Notes: generated from the letters alone by a model not told the origin. Counted from the stretch's first letter, positions 17,810 to 26,620 are shown. The stretch is 64,000 nucleotides of DNA from Planctomycetota bacterium (GCA_014584315.1 JACTNA010000016.1:83566-147565), one strand, 5' to 3'. Translations and numbers: made by a program.

Positions 17810-19322
17810 TGGAGTCGGTCGCGTCTGCCGCGGGCTCGTGGGGGGCGGGCAGGACAACCTCGAAGACGGCCCCGGTTCGCCCGGGCCGGTTCCGGGCCAG
17901 CATAACGCCGCCGTGCTCCCGGACGATCCCCTCGGCCACGGCGAGGCCCAGGCCCGTGCCCCGGGCGTCGAGCGTGGTGCTGACGAACGGCTCGAACATA
18001 CGGGAGAGGACGGCCGGCTCGATGCCCGGGCCGTTGTCGGTGACGGTGAGGGCGATCCAGTCGGTTCCGTCGCGTCTGATGTGCGTGGCCTCGATGACGA
18101 CGGCAGGCTGGGCGGCGTTCGACGACCTGCCCGCCCCCCGGCGGGCGGCATCGACCGCGTTGCGGACGAGGTTGACCAGCACCTGCACGACCCGGTCGCC
18201 GTCGCAGTCGAGTTCCATGCGCTCCGGCACGAGGTCGGTCATCTGGACGTCGGCCGTGCCGCGGTCGAGGCGGACGAGGGTGAGCGCTTCCTCGACGAGC
18301 GGACGCAGGCGGACGCGAGCGGTCTCGGGCGGGCGAGCGCGGGCGAAATCGAGCAGGCTCTCGCTGAGGCGTTCGAGGCGCCGCACCACCCGGACCATCA
18401 GTTCCGCTTCGGCGGCATCGACCCGGTGGGCCGGATCGTCGGCGAGTTTCTCGACGAGTCCCTTGAGCACCGCGAGGGGCGTGTTCAACTCGTGGGCGAT
18501 GCCGGCGGACATCATGCCGAGGCTCGCGAGCCGGTCCGCATCGGCGAGGTTCCGCCGCGCGGTCTCGAGCAGGTGGTTCTTTCGGCGCAGGTCCGTCGCG
18601 ACCTCCTCGAGGCGGGCGAGGGCGTCGGCGAGCGCGGCCTCGTGCCGGCGCAGCGAGACGATGGAGCGGTTCCGCGAGCGCATGATGTCGCCCAGTTCGT
18701 CGGCGGGGATGGCCGACTCGGGGATGATCTCGTCGGACGCGCGCCCGTCCTGCACGGCCTCGTCGGCGGCGAGCATCCGGCGGATCGGCGAGTAGACCTG
18801 GCGGGGCAGCACGAACACCTCGAACGCGGCCGCGATCAGCCCGTAGAACGAGAGCAGGGCGAGCGCGACCAGCCCGTAGAGCCGGCGCACGGCGGAGCGC
18901 GCCGCCTCGATCTTCGCCCGCGCGGTGACGAACCCACCATCCCCCTCGTCCCACGCGACGAAGAGCGCGGCGATCTCCCCCCCCCCGGCGTCGGACTCGG
19001 CGGGCACGCCCGTCGGCGTCCACGGCCTGGTCCGCGCGAGCGCCGCCACGCCCGGGTCGAGTCCGAGGTCTTCGGCGCTCCCCGCGCGGACCTCCAGACC
19101 CCGCCCGCGCGCGGACGCGCTCAACGCCAGGGCGGAGAGGTCGGCCCGGGGGCCGCCCGCACGCGCCTCGGCCGCGACGAGCCGCAATGCCAGCGCGGCG
19201 TGATCGGCCTCGGCCTCGCGGACGATCTTCGCGAGCGCGGGACGGAGCGCAAGCAGCAGGATCGCGGTCAGCGCCAGCGAAAAGCAAGTGTGCAGGACGA
19301 TCAACTTGCGCCGCACGCCCAT
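17781..19322 (-). CDS. Membrane-bound sensor histidine kinase
   Basis: 513 residues from the ATG at 19322. Two membrane segments (HTCFSLALTAILLLAL near 12 and YGLVALALLSFYGLIAAAF near 160) flank a periplasmic sensor region, followed by a HAMP-like stretch. The HisKA dimerisation helix carries the H-box GMMSAGIAHELNTPL near 285. The HATPase domain has the N-box NLVRNAVDAARRG and G-boxes VTDNGPGIEP and GTGLGLAVAEGIV. It is the cognate kinase of the overlapping response-regulator gene. Confidence 0.85.
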   Translation of the reverse strand: MGVRRKLIVLHTCFSLALTAILLLALRPALAKIVREAEADHAALALRLVAAEARAGGPRADLSALALSASARGRGLEVRAGSAEDLGLDPGVAALARTRPWTPTGVPAESDAGGGEIAALFVAWDEGDGGFVTARAKIEAARSAVRRLYGLVALALLSFYGLIAAAFEVFVLPRQVYSPIRRMLAADEAVQDGRASDEIIPESAIPADELGDIMRSRNRSIVSLRRHEAALADALARLEEVATDLRRKNHLLETARRNLADADRLASLGMMSAGIAHELNTPLAVLKGLVEKLADDPAHRVDAAEAELMVRVVRRLERLSESLLDFARARPPETARVRLRPLVEEALTLVRLDRGTADVQMTDLVPERMELDCDGDRVVQVLVNLVRNAVDAARRGAGRSSNAAQPAVVIEATHIRRDGTDWIALTVTDNGPGIEPAVLSRMFEPFVSTTLDARGTGLGLAVAEGIVREHGGVMLARNRPGRTGAVFEVVLPAPHEPAADATDSNVEATRDAR

Positions 19323-19388
19323 GCCGAAGAACAGCCGCCGACGGCGCGTCCCGCGTCGGTCGCCGTGCGCCGCCGCCCCCCCACCACC

Positions 19389-19394
19389 TACACT
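19389..19394 (+). promoter_or_regulatory. -10 box giving a leaderless rsmB-like mRNA
   Basis: TACACT followed by six bases and then the GTG at 19401, so the expected transcription start coincides with the start codon. No ribosome-binding sequence could fit. The same spacing is seen at 22082-22094. Confidence 0.5.
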
Positions 19395-19400
19395 CGCCCC

Positions 19401-20795
19401 GTGATCGGCCACGGAGGATCGTTCGAGACGCGCTCGCCCGGGGCAAGCGCCCCGCCCGCGGACGCCCGGGACGCCGCGACACGCCTCATCGCCCGCCACA
19501 CGCGCCGTTTCCCGAACCTCGAACCCGCCGAACTCTCCGAGGCGGGGCTGGACCCGCGCGACGCGGCCTTCGCCCACGCCATCGCGGACGCCTGCGTGCG
19601 CCGGTGGCTCACGCTCCGATTCCTGCTGGAGCGTTGCTTGTCGCGCCCGTGGTGGAAGGTCGAGCCGAAGGTGCAGGCCGCGCTGCTGGTCGGGGCCGCG
19701 CAACTGCTGCTGCTCGACCGCGTGCCGACCCACGCGGCCATCGACGAGACGGTCGAGTGGGCGAAGCGGAACGTGCGGCCCGGCGCGGGGGGCATGGTGA
19801 ACGCCGTGCTTCGCGCACTCGCCAAGGCTCGCGGGTCGGAAGGATCGGGTGATCGTGTGCTGCGGGAGCGGGCGACGCTCGGTCGGGACGAACTGCCGCT
19901 CTCGGACGGGCGTGCGCTCGTGCTGGCGGAGCCGATCCTGCCCGACGACCCGATGACGCGGCTCGCCGTCGCGACGAGCCTGCCCGAGTGGCACGTCCGC
20001 CGCTGGGCGAAACGCCACGGCTACGACTGGTGCCGGTACCAGGCGCTGCACACGCTCGTGCCTCCGCCGACCGTGCTGAACGTGGGGCACCTCGAGTTGC
20101 CGTTGCCGGCGGATGCGCCGGTCGAGCCTCACGATGCGCCGGGGCACGTGGTGTGGACCGGATCGCGGGCCGCGCTGGTCGGGCTGCTCCGGGACCGCGC
20201 CGACGTCTGGGCGCAGGACGCCGGCTCCGCGCTGTGCGTCGGCGCGGCCGGGGACGAGCGACCGGCGCTCATCGTCGATGCGTGCGCGGGTCGCGGCACC
20301 AAGACCCGGCAACTCGCGGCCGTGTTCCCCGACGCCCGGATCGTCGCCACCGACGTGGACGACACGAGACGCGCGGTGCTGGCGGCGGCCCTGGGACGGC
20401 ATCCGCGGGTCGAAGTCGTCGAGCCGCGTCGGCTCCGCGAGCGGTGCGACGGGCGCACGGACCTCGCGGTGCTGGACGTGCCGTGCAGCAACAGCGGCGT
20501 CCTCGCCCGGCGGGCGGAAGCACGGTACCGGCTCGGGGATCGGCAACTCGAACGGCTCGCCGCGACGCAGCGGCAGATCATCGCCGACGCGATCCCGCTG
20601 CTCTCGCCGCGAGGCCGCATCCTCTACTCGACGTGCAGCCTCGAACCGGAAGAAAACGAAGCACAGGTCGCGTGGGCGGCACGGTGGCACGGATTCGCAC
20701 AGACCGGCGGCGGACGCCGCGAGCCGACCGGAACGCCGGGAGCCCCGGCCCGCGAATACCGCGACGGCTCGTTCGCCGCCCTGCTGGCACGATGA
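19401..20795 (+). CDS. NusB-RsmB-type rRNA cytosine-C5 methyltransferase
   Basis: 464 residues from a GTG. The N-terminal 150 residues are a NusB-like RNA-binding domain (DPRDAAFAHAIADACVRRW and HAAIDETVEWAKRN). The rest is an AdoMet-dependent RsmB/NSUN methyltransferase: motif I DACAGRGTKTRQLA, motif IV DVPCSNSG with the release Cys, and motif VI YSTCSLEPEENE with the catalytic Cys. It is expected to modify 16S rRNA at C967 or an equivalent site, using both cysteines. It diverges from the sensor kinase gene. Confidence 0.85.
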   Translation: MIGHGGSFETRSPGASAPPADARDAATRLIARHTRRFPNLEPAELSEAGLDPRDAAFAHAIADACVRRWLTLRFLLERCLSRPWWKVEPKVQAALLVGAAQLLLLDRVPTHAAIDETVEWAKRNVRPGAGGMVNAVLRALAKARGSEGSGDRVLRERATLGRDELPLSDGRALVLAEPILPDDPMTRLAVATSLPEWHVRRWAKRHGYDWCRYQALHTLVPPPTVLNVGHLELPLPADAPVEPHDAPGHVVWTGSRAALVGLLRDRADVWAQDAGSALCVGAAGDERPALIVDACAGRGTKTRQLAAVFPDARIVATDVDDTRRAVLAAALGRHPRVEVVEPRRLRERCDGRTDLAVLDVPCSNSGVLARRAEARYRLGDRQLERLAATQRQIIADAIPLLSPRGRILYSTCSLEPEENEAQVAWAARWHGFAQTGGGRREPTGTPGAPAREYRDGSFAALLAR

Positions 20796-20827
20796 GGGCG
20801 AACGCGGCGGACCGTGCATCGGGCGTC

Positions 20828-20833
20828 TACACT
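20828..20833 (+). promoter_or_regulatory. -10 box upstream of the PTS IIA gene
   Basis: TACACT, 94 bases before the ATG at 20927, just after the methyltransferase gene ends. No clear -35 box. Confidence 0.35.
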
Positions 20834-20926
20834 CTCCGCCACCCCTCCGGGGGAGCGCGCCGGCGGCGACGGAACGCCGCGCCGGGGAACGCGGTCCGGG
20901 CCTTTCGATCCGCCGAGGTGCGGCCG

Positions 20927-21388
20927 ATGAACCTGCTCGACATCCTCACGCCCGAGTGCATTCGTGCGCCGCTGCACGCGGGGGACAAGCGCGGGGTGAT
21001 CGATGAACTGGTCGACCTGCTCGCGGCCGCGGGCAAGATCGACAACCCGTCCGCCCTGAAGGAAGCCGTCTGGACACGCGAACAGACCCGCACCACCGGG
21101 ATCGGGCACGGTCTGGCCATCCCCCACGGCAAGTGCCCCGGCATGGCCTCCCTCGCCATGGCGCTGGGGCGGCCCGCGCAGCCGCTCGACTTCGAGGCCA
21201 TCGACAACCAGCCGGTCCGCCTCGTGGTCCTGCTCGCCAGCCCGACCGACCGAACCAGCGACCACATCCAGGCGCTGGCCCGCATCAGCCGCCTGATGAC
21301 CATGGAAGAGTTCCGCGAGCAGATCTACAACGCGGCCAGCCCTCAGGACATCTGGGAACTGCTCAGGGCTGCCGAGTCTCGGGCCTGA
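20927..21388 (+). CDS. PTS system fructose/nitrogen-type IIA domain protein
   Basis: 153 residues, one complete PTS_EIIA_2 domain. GIGHGLAIPHGKCPGM near 62 holds the phosphorylatable His. LMTMEEFREQIYNAASPQDIWELL is the usual C-terminal helix pair. Stand-alone proteins of this type (PtsN-like) mostly regulate rather than transport sugar, and no permease gene is nearby. Its last 46 bases overlap the end of the convergent channel-protein gene. Confidence 0.8.
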   Translation: MNLLDILTPECIRAPLHAGDKRGVIDELVDLLAAAGKIDNPSALKEAVWTREQTRTTGIGHGLAIPHGKCPGMASLAMALGRPAQPLDFEAIDNQPVRLVVLLASPTDRTSDHIQALARISRLMTMEEFREQIYNAASPQDIWELLRAAESRA

Positions 21389-22035
21389 CCTCGGGCGTCC
21401 CCGGCCTCGCTCGCGGCGCGACAGGCGACGATCACGGCGGCCAGGGCCTCGAGCCTGCCCAAGGCCCGATCGGCCTGCGACCGAAAGACGACGAAGGGAA
21501 AGAGCGTCGCCAGCGCGACGACGAGGCCGAAGGCGGTCGTGTAGAGCGCCTCGCCGATGCCGCCGGCCACCAGGGCCGGGTCCGTGACAATGTCCGCCCC
21601 ACCGAGCAGCCGGAAGCTGCGGATGATGCCCGTGACGGTGCCGAGAATGCCCAGCATCGGCGCGGCGGTGATGATGGTCGAGAGCGGAACGGCGAATCGC
21701 TCGAGCGCGGGACGCATCGTCTCGATCTGCTCGGCGGCGAGGGCTTCCAGCGCTTCGCGCGACATCGCCCCCGACCCGAGCAGCGATGCCGCCAGTCGCC
21801 CGTAGACCGTGGGATCGGAGTCGGCGAGGGCGGTGGCGGCGGCGGCGTCGCCCTTGCGGAGCCTCGACGTGATCTTCGCGATGCGCCGGACCCGACCCCG
21901 GCTGTGCGTCGTGAGCCAGAAGACCGCTCGCTCAAAGCAGAGCGCGCCCGCGAGCAGACTCAGGCCCAGCAGCGGGTACATGACCCACCCGCCGGTCCGG
22001 AAGATCTCGACCAGTACCTGCATCCAGCCGGGCAT
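21343..22035 (-). CDS. MotA/TolQ/ExbB-type proton channel protein
   Basis: About 230 residues from the ATG at 22035. Three membrane segments are visible: WVMYPLLGLSLLAGALCFER near the start, TIITAAPMLGILGTVTGIIRSF near 125, and ALYTTAFGLVVALATLFPFVVF near 165. The middle segment with PMLGILGTVTG is the family signature. Such proteins use the proton gradient to energise ExbD/TolR-type partners, none of which is adjacent here. A TACGAT box lies eight bases before the ATG. The tail overlaps the PTS gene by 46 bases in convergent orientation. Confidence 0.8.
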   Translation of the reverse strand: MPGWMQVLVEIFRTGGWVMYPLLGLSLLAGALCFERAVFWLTTHSRGRVRRIAKITSRLRKGDAAAATALADSDPTVYGRLAASLLGSGAMSREALEALAAEQIETMRPALERFAVPLSTIITAAPMLGILGTVTGIIRSFRLLGGADIVTDPALVAGGIGEALYTTAFGLVVALATLFPFVVFRSQADRALGRLEALAAVIVACRAASEAGDARGQARDSAALSSSQMS

Positions 22036-22081
22036 AGGCCCGGATCGTAGCGAGTCGGCACGGCCACCGGGCAGCGCCATC

Positions 22082-22087
22082 TATACT
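22082..22087 (+). promoter_or_regulatory. -10 box giving a leaderless polyprenyl synthase mRNA
   Basis: TATACT followed by six bases and then an in-frame GTG at 22094: the same spacing as upstream of 19401. It supports the GTG as the start. Confidence 0.5.
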
Positions 22088-22093
22088 CACCGC

Positions 22094-23044
22094 GTGTGCC
22101 CGCGCTGCGCAAACGCCGAGCAGATGACGCCGACCGACGCCCAGCGCGCCGTGCCGGTCCTGCCGCCAGCGGTGACGGCCCCGCTCGCGGCGGTCGAGCG
22201 GGAACTGGCGTCGACGATCGACCGGGCCAGTTACCCGCCGGGCCTGGACGGGGCCGTTCGGTACGCGACCCTCGACGGGGGCAAGAGGCTCCGTCCACTG
22301 CTGACGTGGCACGCCTGCATGGCGGTGTGCGGACGCGGCGAGCCTTCGTTGCCGGCGTGCGCCGCCGTCGAACTCGTCCATGCGTTCAGCCTCGTGCATG
22401 ACGACCTGCCGTGCATGGATGACGACGACCTCCGCCGCGGGCGACCGACGCTGCATCGGCACGCGGGCGAGGCGATGGCGCTCCTCGCGGGCGACGCGAT
22501 GCTCGCGCTCGCGTTCGCGACCATCGCGCGCATGGATGACCCGACGCTCGCGGCCGCCCTCACGGCGGAACTGTCGCACGCGACTTCGGCGATGATCGTC
22601 GGACAGACGCTCGACGCGCTCGGTCACGAAGAGCCCGTGCCCACCCGGGCGACGCTCGAGCGCATCCACGCGAACAAGACCGGAGCGTTGATCCGGGCGG
22701 CGGTTCGTATGGGGGCGATTGTGGGCCTGGCGGAACCGGATGCGTACGGCGACTTCCGCGACCCGCTGGCCACGCTCACGGACTATGCGGAGGCGGTCGG
22801 GCTGCTCTTCCAGGTGATCGATGATCTGCTCGACGTCGAGCAGACGCAGGAACAGACGGGCAAACGGACGGGCAAGGATTCATCGGGCGGTAAGCTGACG
22901 TACCCGGGCCTGCTGGGCGTGGCGGCCGCGCGGCAGACCGCCGCGGAATTGCATGCGGCGGCCGTTGGTGCGGTCGGCCGGCTCGGCCCCCGGGCCTCCC
23001 ACCTCCGAGAACTGGCGGACTTCATGGCGGTTCGGACGAAATAG
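22094..23044 (+). CDS. ispA: Polyprenyl (farnesyl/geranylgeranyl) diphosphate synthase
   Basis: Condenses isopentenyl diphosphate with allylic diphosphates to make C15-C20 isoprenoids in the cytoplasm. The two Asp-rich motifs are present: DDLPCMDDDDLRRGRPT near 105 and FQVIDDLLDVE near 245, with GGKRLRPLL near 68 and KTGALI near 205. The first motif has the extra residues of bacterial IspA types. I take the GTG at 22094 because the -10 box places the transcript start there; the ATG at 22124 is an alternative giving 306 residues. It precedes dxs, which supplies its substrates. Confidence 0.87.
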   Translation: MCPRCANAEQMTPTDAQRAVPVLPPAVTAPLAAVERELASTIDRASYPPGLDGAVRYATLDGGKRLRPLLTWHACMAVCGRGEPSLPACAAVELVHAFSLVHDDLPCMDDDDLRRGRPTLHRHAGEAMALLAGDAMLALAFATIARMDDPTLAAALTAELSHATSAMIVGQTLDALGHEEPVPTRATLERIHANKTGALIRAAVRMGAIVGLAEPDAYGDFRDPLATLTDYAEAVGLLFQVIDDLLDVEQTQEQTGKRTGKDSSGGKLTYPGLLGVAAARQTAAELHAAAVGAVGRLGPRASHLRELADFMAVRTK

Positions 23045-23110
23045 AAGGCTCGGCGAACGCCGGGCGAGCCGGCACCGAAGAATCCCGGCCGCGGGGCGTC
23101 TTGCAGAGCC

Positions 23111-23137
23111 TACACTGTTTTCAGAATCTACTGAAAA
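23111..23137 (+). promoter_or_regulatory. -10 box and inverted repeat upstream of dxs
   Basis: TACACT (23111-23116) is followed at once by an AT-rich inverted repeat, TTTTCAG (23118-23124), AATCTA loop, CTGAAAA (23131-23137). The repeat covers the expected transcription start, 30 bases before the dxs ATG. It could be an operator or a 5' hairpin. Confidence 0.4.
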
Positions 23138-23166
23138 TCGTCCGGCCGCGGGCCGCAGGAACCCGA

Positions 23167-25161
23167 ATGTCGATCCTCGAGACCATTCAAAGCCCCGCCC
23201 AACTGAAAGGGATGAGCGTCGAGCAACTCGAGGCGCTCGCGGCGGACATCAGGGCGGCGATCGTGCGCCAGGTGGCCCACTCGGGCGGACACCTCGCTCC
23301 GAACCTCGGCGTGGTCGAACTGACGATCGCGCTGCACGCGGTCTTCGATTTCGCGCACGACCGGCTGCTGTTCGACGTCGGGCATCAGTGCTACCCGCAC
23401 AAGCTGCTCACGGGGAGGCAGCACATGCTGCCCGGGCTACGAACCCGCGCCGGCATGGCGGGCTTCCCCGCGCCGAGCGAGTCGCCGTACGACCTCTTCG
23501 CCGTCGGGCACGCGGGGACGGGCATCTCGACGGCGATCGGCATGGCCCGCGGCGACACGCTCAACGGCGAGGCGTACGACCCGCGCACGAAGCCGGACGG
23601 GCGGCGCGTGGTGACGCTGATCGGCGACGCCTCGATCGTCAACGGCGTCGCGATGGAGGGCCTGAACAACGCCGGCACGCTCAGGCGGCAGTTCCTCGTC
23701 GTGCTGAACGACAACGGGATGTCCATCAGCAAGCCTCAGGGGGCGCTCTCGCAGTACTTCGACCGGCTGCGCCTGAGCCACATCTACTCCGACTTCAAGA
23801 AGGGCGCGCGCGACATTCTGCGGCACGTTCCCGGCGGCTCGCTCCTCGAAGAGGCCTACCACCGCATGGGCGAGGCCACCAAGGCCATGATCTCCGAAGG
23901 GAGTTGGTTCGAGCACTTCGGGCTTGTCACCGTGGGGCCGATCGACGGGCACGACCTGCCGACGCTCATCGAGTTCCTCTCCGAGGCCCGCGAGTTCGAC
24001 CGCCCGATGGTCCTGCACGTCAAGACGGTCAAGGGCAAGGGTTACGACTTCAGCGAGAAGGACTCGTCCCGCTTCCACTCGCCCCCCGCGTTCCAGCTCG
24101 CCGAGGAGGACGAACTGCTCTCGGAGGGATGCCGGGTCGAACTCCGCACGGACGGGCGTTCGTTCACGCGGGCGTTCGGCGAGGCGATGCTCGCGATGAT
24201 GGAGCGCGACCCGCTCGTGGTCGCGTGCACGGCGGCGATGCCCGACGGGACGGGCCTGACGAGCGTGCTCGAACGCTTCCCCGAACGCGCGTGGGACACG
24301 GGCATCTGCGAGAGCCACGCGATGGACATGATGGCGGGGCTGGCCCGCGCCGGCCGTCGCCCGTTCTTCGCGGTCTATTGCACCTTCCTCCAGCGTGCGT
24401 TCGATCAGGCCTTCCAGGAGGTCGCGTTGCAGGGGCTGCCCGTGCGCCTGTGCCTCGATCGTGCCGGCCTGGTCGGGGGCGATGGCGCGGTGCACCACGG
24501 CTTCTGCGATATCGCGTTGCTGCGGGTGCTGCCCGATGCCGCGATCATGGCGGCGATCGACGAGCCGAGCCTGCTGGCCGCGCTCGAGTTCATGCGGACC
24601 TACGACGCGGGCCTGTCTTCGGTGCGGTACCCGCGCGACACCGTGTCGGCGCGGCTGGCGTCCGAGCCGTGCCCGCCGTTCGCGCTCGGGCGTGCGCGCC
24701 GACTGACTTCAGCGTGCCCGGTCGCCGAACTCGACGCCGCGGTGCTGGCCTTCGGCACGCCGGCGATCGCCGCGCTTGAGGCGGCCGATGCGCTCGCGGG
24801 CGAATACCGGATCGGCGTGTGGGATGCGCGGTTCGCCAAGCCCATCGACACCGAACTCGTCGCCGAACTCATGACCGCCCGGGTGCCGATCGTCACGGCC
24901 GAGGACCATTCCATCGTCGGCGGCTTCGGATCCGCGGTCCTCGAAGCCGCGCAGGCCCTCGGGCTTGACGCGTCGCGTGTGACGCGACTCGGCATCCCGG
25001 ACCTGTGGATCCATCAGGACTCGCGGTCGCGGCAACTGGCCGAGGCGGGGATCGACTCGGCGGGGATCGCCCGCGCGGTGCGTGCCGCTGCGGGATCGCG
25101 CTTGGCGGACTCGACGATCGAGGCGGGCGCGGGAGCATCGGTCGAGCCGCCCGTCCGCTAG
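23167..25161 (+). CDS. dxs: 1-deoxy-D-xylulose-5-phosphate synthase
   Basis: The first enzyme of the MEP isoprenoid pathway; joins pyruvate and glyceraldehyde 3-phosphate using thiamine diphosphate. The 664-residue product has HLAPNLGVVELTIALH near 40, DVGHQCYPHKLLTGR near 73, the thiamine-diphosphate motif around GDASIVNGVAMEGLNN near 155, and GPIDGHDLPTLI near 258. The C-terminal transketolase halves follow (GICESHAMDMMAGLA, and VTAEDHSIVGGFGSAV near 575). It sits 122 bases after the polyprenyl synthase gene, forming an isoprenoid cluster. Confidence 0.92.
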   Translation: MSILETIQSPAQLKGMSVEQLEALAADIRAAIVRQVAHSGGHLAPNLGVVELTIALHAVFDFAHDRLLFDVGHQCYPHKLLTGRQHMLPGLRTRAGMAGFPAPSESPYDLFAVGHAGTGISTAIGMARGDTLNGEAYDPRTKPDGRRVVTLIGDASIVNGVAMEGLNNAGTLRRQFLVVLNDNGMSISKPQGALSQYFDRLRLSHIYSDFKKGARDILRHVPGGSLLEEAYHRMGEATKAMISEGSWFEHFGLVTVGPIDGHDLPTLIEFLSEAREFDRPMVLHVKTVKGKGYDFSEKDSSRFHSPPAFQLAEEDELLSEGCRVELRTDGRSFTRAFGEAMLAMMERDPLVVACTAAMPDGTGLTSVLERFPERAWDTGICESHAMDMMAGLARAGRRPFFAVYCTFLQRAFDQAFQEVALQGLPVRLCLDRAGLVGGDGAVHHGFCDIALLRVLPDAAIMAAIDEPSLLAALEFMRTYDAGLSSVRYPRDTVSARLASEPCPPFALGRARRLTSACPVAELDAAVLAFGTPAIAALEAADALAGEYRIGVWDARFAKPIDTELVAELMTARVPIVTAEDHSIVGGFGSAVLEAAQALGLDASRVTRLGIPDLWIHQDSRSRQLAEAGIDSAGIARAVRAAAGSRLADSTIEAGAGASVEPPVR

Positions 25162-25164
25162 ACT
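25159..25164 (+). promoter_or_regulatory. -10-like box overlapping the dxs stop, upstream of nadK
   Basis: TAGACT includes the dxs TAG and is followed by five bases and the nadK ATG, which would make a leaderless nadK transcript. Read-through from dxs is equally possible. Confidence 0.3.
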
Positions 25165-25169
25165 CCGCC

Positions 25170-26042
25170 ATGCCCCGCGCCGCACTGCTCGCCTACAGGC
25201 ACGACGACGCCGAATCGGCCCTGGCGGCGGCGCAGGTGCTTCCGCTGATCGAGCGTTTCGGCCGGCTCGTCGGCGTCGTCGACGCCAACGACCACACTGC
25301 GTCTCTGGATGGCCGCGGGGCGGACCTGCTGGTCGTGCTCGGCGGAGATGGCACGCTGCTCTCGATGGCCCGGCGCACCGTGGGCTTGGACGTGCCGCTC
25401 CTTGGCGTGAACCTCGGGCGGCTCGGTTTCATGGCGGAGTTCGATCTCGCCTCGCTCATCGCCCACGCGGGGGCGCTCCTTGGCGAAGCGCCGCTGCGGC
25501 TGCACGAGTTGGCGCTGCTCCACGCCGCCGTCAACGCGCCGGACGGCTCGGTTCGCTTCGAAGGCCCCGCGCTCAATGAGTGCGCGATCACCGCGGGTCC
25601 GCCCTACCGCATGATCGAACTCGCCCTGAGCATCGACGGCATGGCGGGGCCGATCGTCTCGGGCGACGGGCTGATCGTCTCGACACCTACCGGCTCGACG
25701 GCGTACAACGTGTCCGCCGGGGGGCCGATCGTCGCCCCGGGCGTCGGCGCGTTCGCCATCACGCCCATCGCCGCGCACACGCTCTCGTTTCGTCCGATCG
25801 TCGTGCCGGACTCGGCTCGCGTCGAGATCGCGGCGGTGCGCGTCAATCGCGATGGGCGGGGCCTGGGCACGACGCTCGTGCTTGACGGGCAGGTGCAGAC
25901 TTCGCTCGCGGAGGGGGAACGGGTCTGCATCTCGCGCAACGGGCGCGGCGTGCGATTCGTCCGCAACCCTGACGGCAGCTTCTGGGCGACGGTCATCGAG
26001 AAGCTGCACTGGGCCGCGCCCCCGCGGATGCGCACGCCGTAG
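25170..26042 (+). CDS. nadK: NAD kinase
   Basis: Phosphorylates NAD to NADP. The 290-residue product has the catalytic VVLGGDGTLLSMAR near 53, VNLGRLGFMAEF near 82 and the NAD-binding SGDGLIVSTPTGSTAYNVSAGGPI near 165. SFRPIVVPDSARVEI follows near 205. No ribosome-binding site precedes the ATG eight bases after the dxs stop. Confidence 0.92.
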   Translation: MPRAALLAYRHDDAESALAAAQVLPLIERFGRLVGVVDANDHTASLDGRGADLLVVLGGDGTLLSMARRTVGLDVPLLGVNLGRLGFMAEFDLASLIAHAGALLGEAPLRLHELALLHAAVNAPDGSVRFEGPALNECAITAGPPYRMIELALSIDGMAGPIVSGDGLIVSTPTGSTAYNVSAGGPIVAPGVGAFAITPIAAHTLSFRPIVVPDSARVEIAAVRVNRDGRGLGTTLVLDGQVQTSLAEGERVCISRNGRGVRFVRNPDGSFWATVIEKLHWAAPPRMRTP

Positions 26043-26059
26043 CGAACGAAAGGACCACC

Positions 26060-26551
26060 ATGCGCCTGTGGATCATCCGCCACGGCAAGGCCGAGCAGGA
26101 GTCGCCCACGGGGCACGACGAGCACCGTCTCCTGCGCGATCGCGGCCGCCGACAGGCCGAGTGGCTCGGCGCCGCGCTGCGCGAGAGTGACGCACCGCCT
26201 TCGCTGATCCTCTCGTCCGGACTCTTGCGGGCCATCGAGACCGCGCGCATCATCCAGGGCGCGCTGGAATGCCCCCTGCTGGTGGAGCCCGCTCTCGAGA
26301 CAGGGCGCGCGGCCGAAGACGCGCTACGGCTCATTCGATCGCACGCCGACGCGGGATCGCTCGCCGTCGTCGGCCATAATCCGCAACTGGAATCGCTGGC
26401 GGGGATGCTCGTGCGCTCGGACACCGTCGCGATACCGGGCATCCGTACCGGGCAGGCGATCGAACTCGCGCTGACACTGGCGGGCAACGGCGCTCCATTC
26501 GCCTCGCTCGTCCGCTCGCTGCGCGCGGCCGAATCGGCGACCGCGTCCTGA
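26060..26551 (+). CDS. SixA-like histidine phosphatase
   Basis: 163 residues of the phosphoglycerate mutase/acid phosphatase fold. WIIRHGKAEQ at the N-terminus holds the phosphorylated His; ILSSGLLRAIETA near 50 and VVGHNPQLESLAGML near 100 supply the second Arg and second catalytic His. SixA dephosphorylates phosphohistidine on HPt domains or on PTS HPr-type proteins; the exact partner is not visible. A GAAAGGA ribosome-binding sequence precedes the ATG. Confidence 0.8.
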   Translation: MRLWIIRHGKAEQESPTGHDEHRLLRDRGRRQAEWLGAALRESDAPPSLILSSGLLRAIETARIIQGALECPLLVEPALETGRAAEDALRLIRSHADAGSLAVVGHNPQLESLAGMLVRSDTVAIPGIRTGQAIELALTLAGNGAPFASLVRSLRAAESATAS

Positions 26552-26620
26552 GGGCCAGACGGGAGCGCGCCGGGCGTTCGCTGGCCGCCGTCGGCCACAG
26601 TTTCCGCGATGTGTGGAGTT

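Noticed and set aside
17838-19400. Long upstream extension of the rRNA methyltransferase frame
   Set aside because: It lies antisense to the sensor kinase; the -10 box and the NusB-like N-terminus fit the GTG at 19401.
19323-20819. Upstream extension of the kinase frame on the minus strand
   Set aside because: It is the shadow of the methyltransferase gene; the membrane segment starts right after the ATG at 19322.
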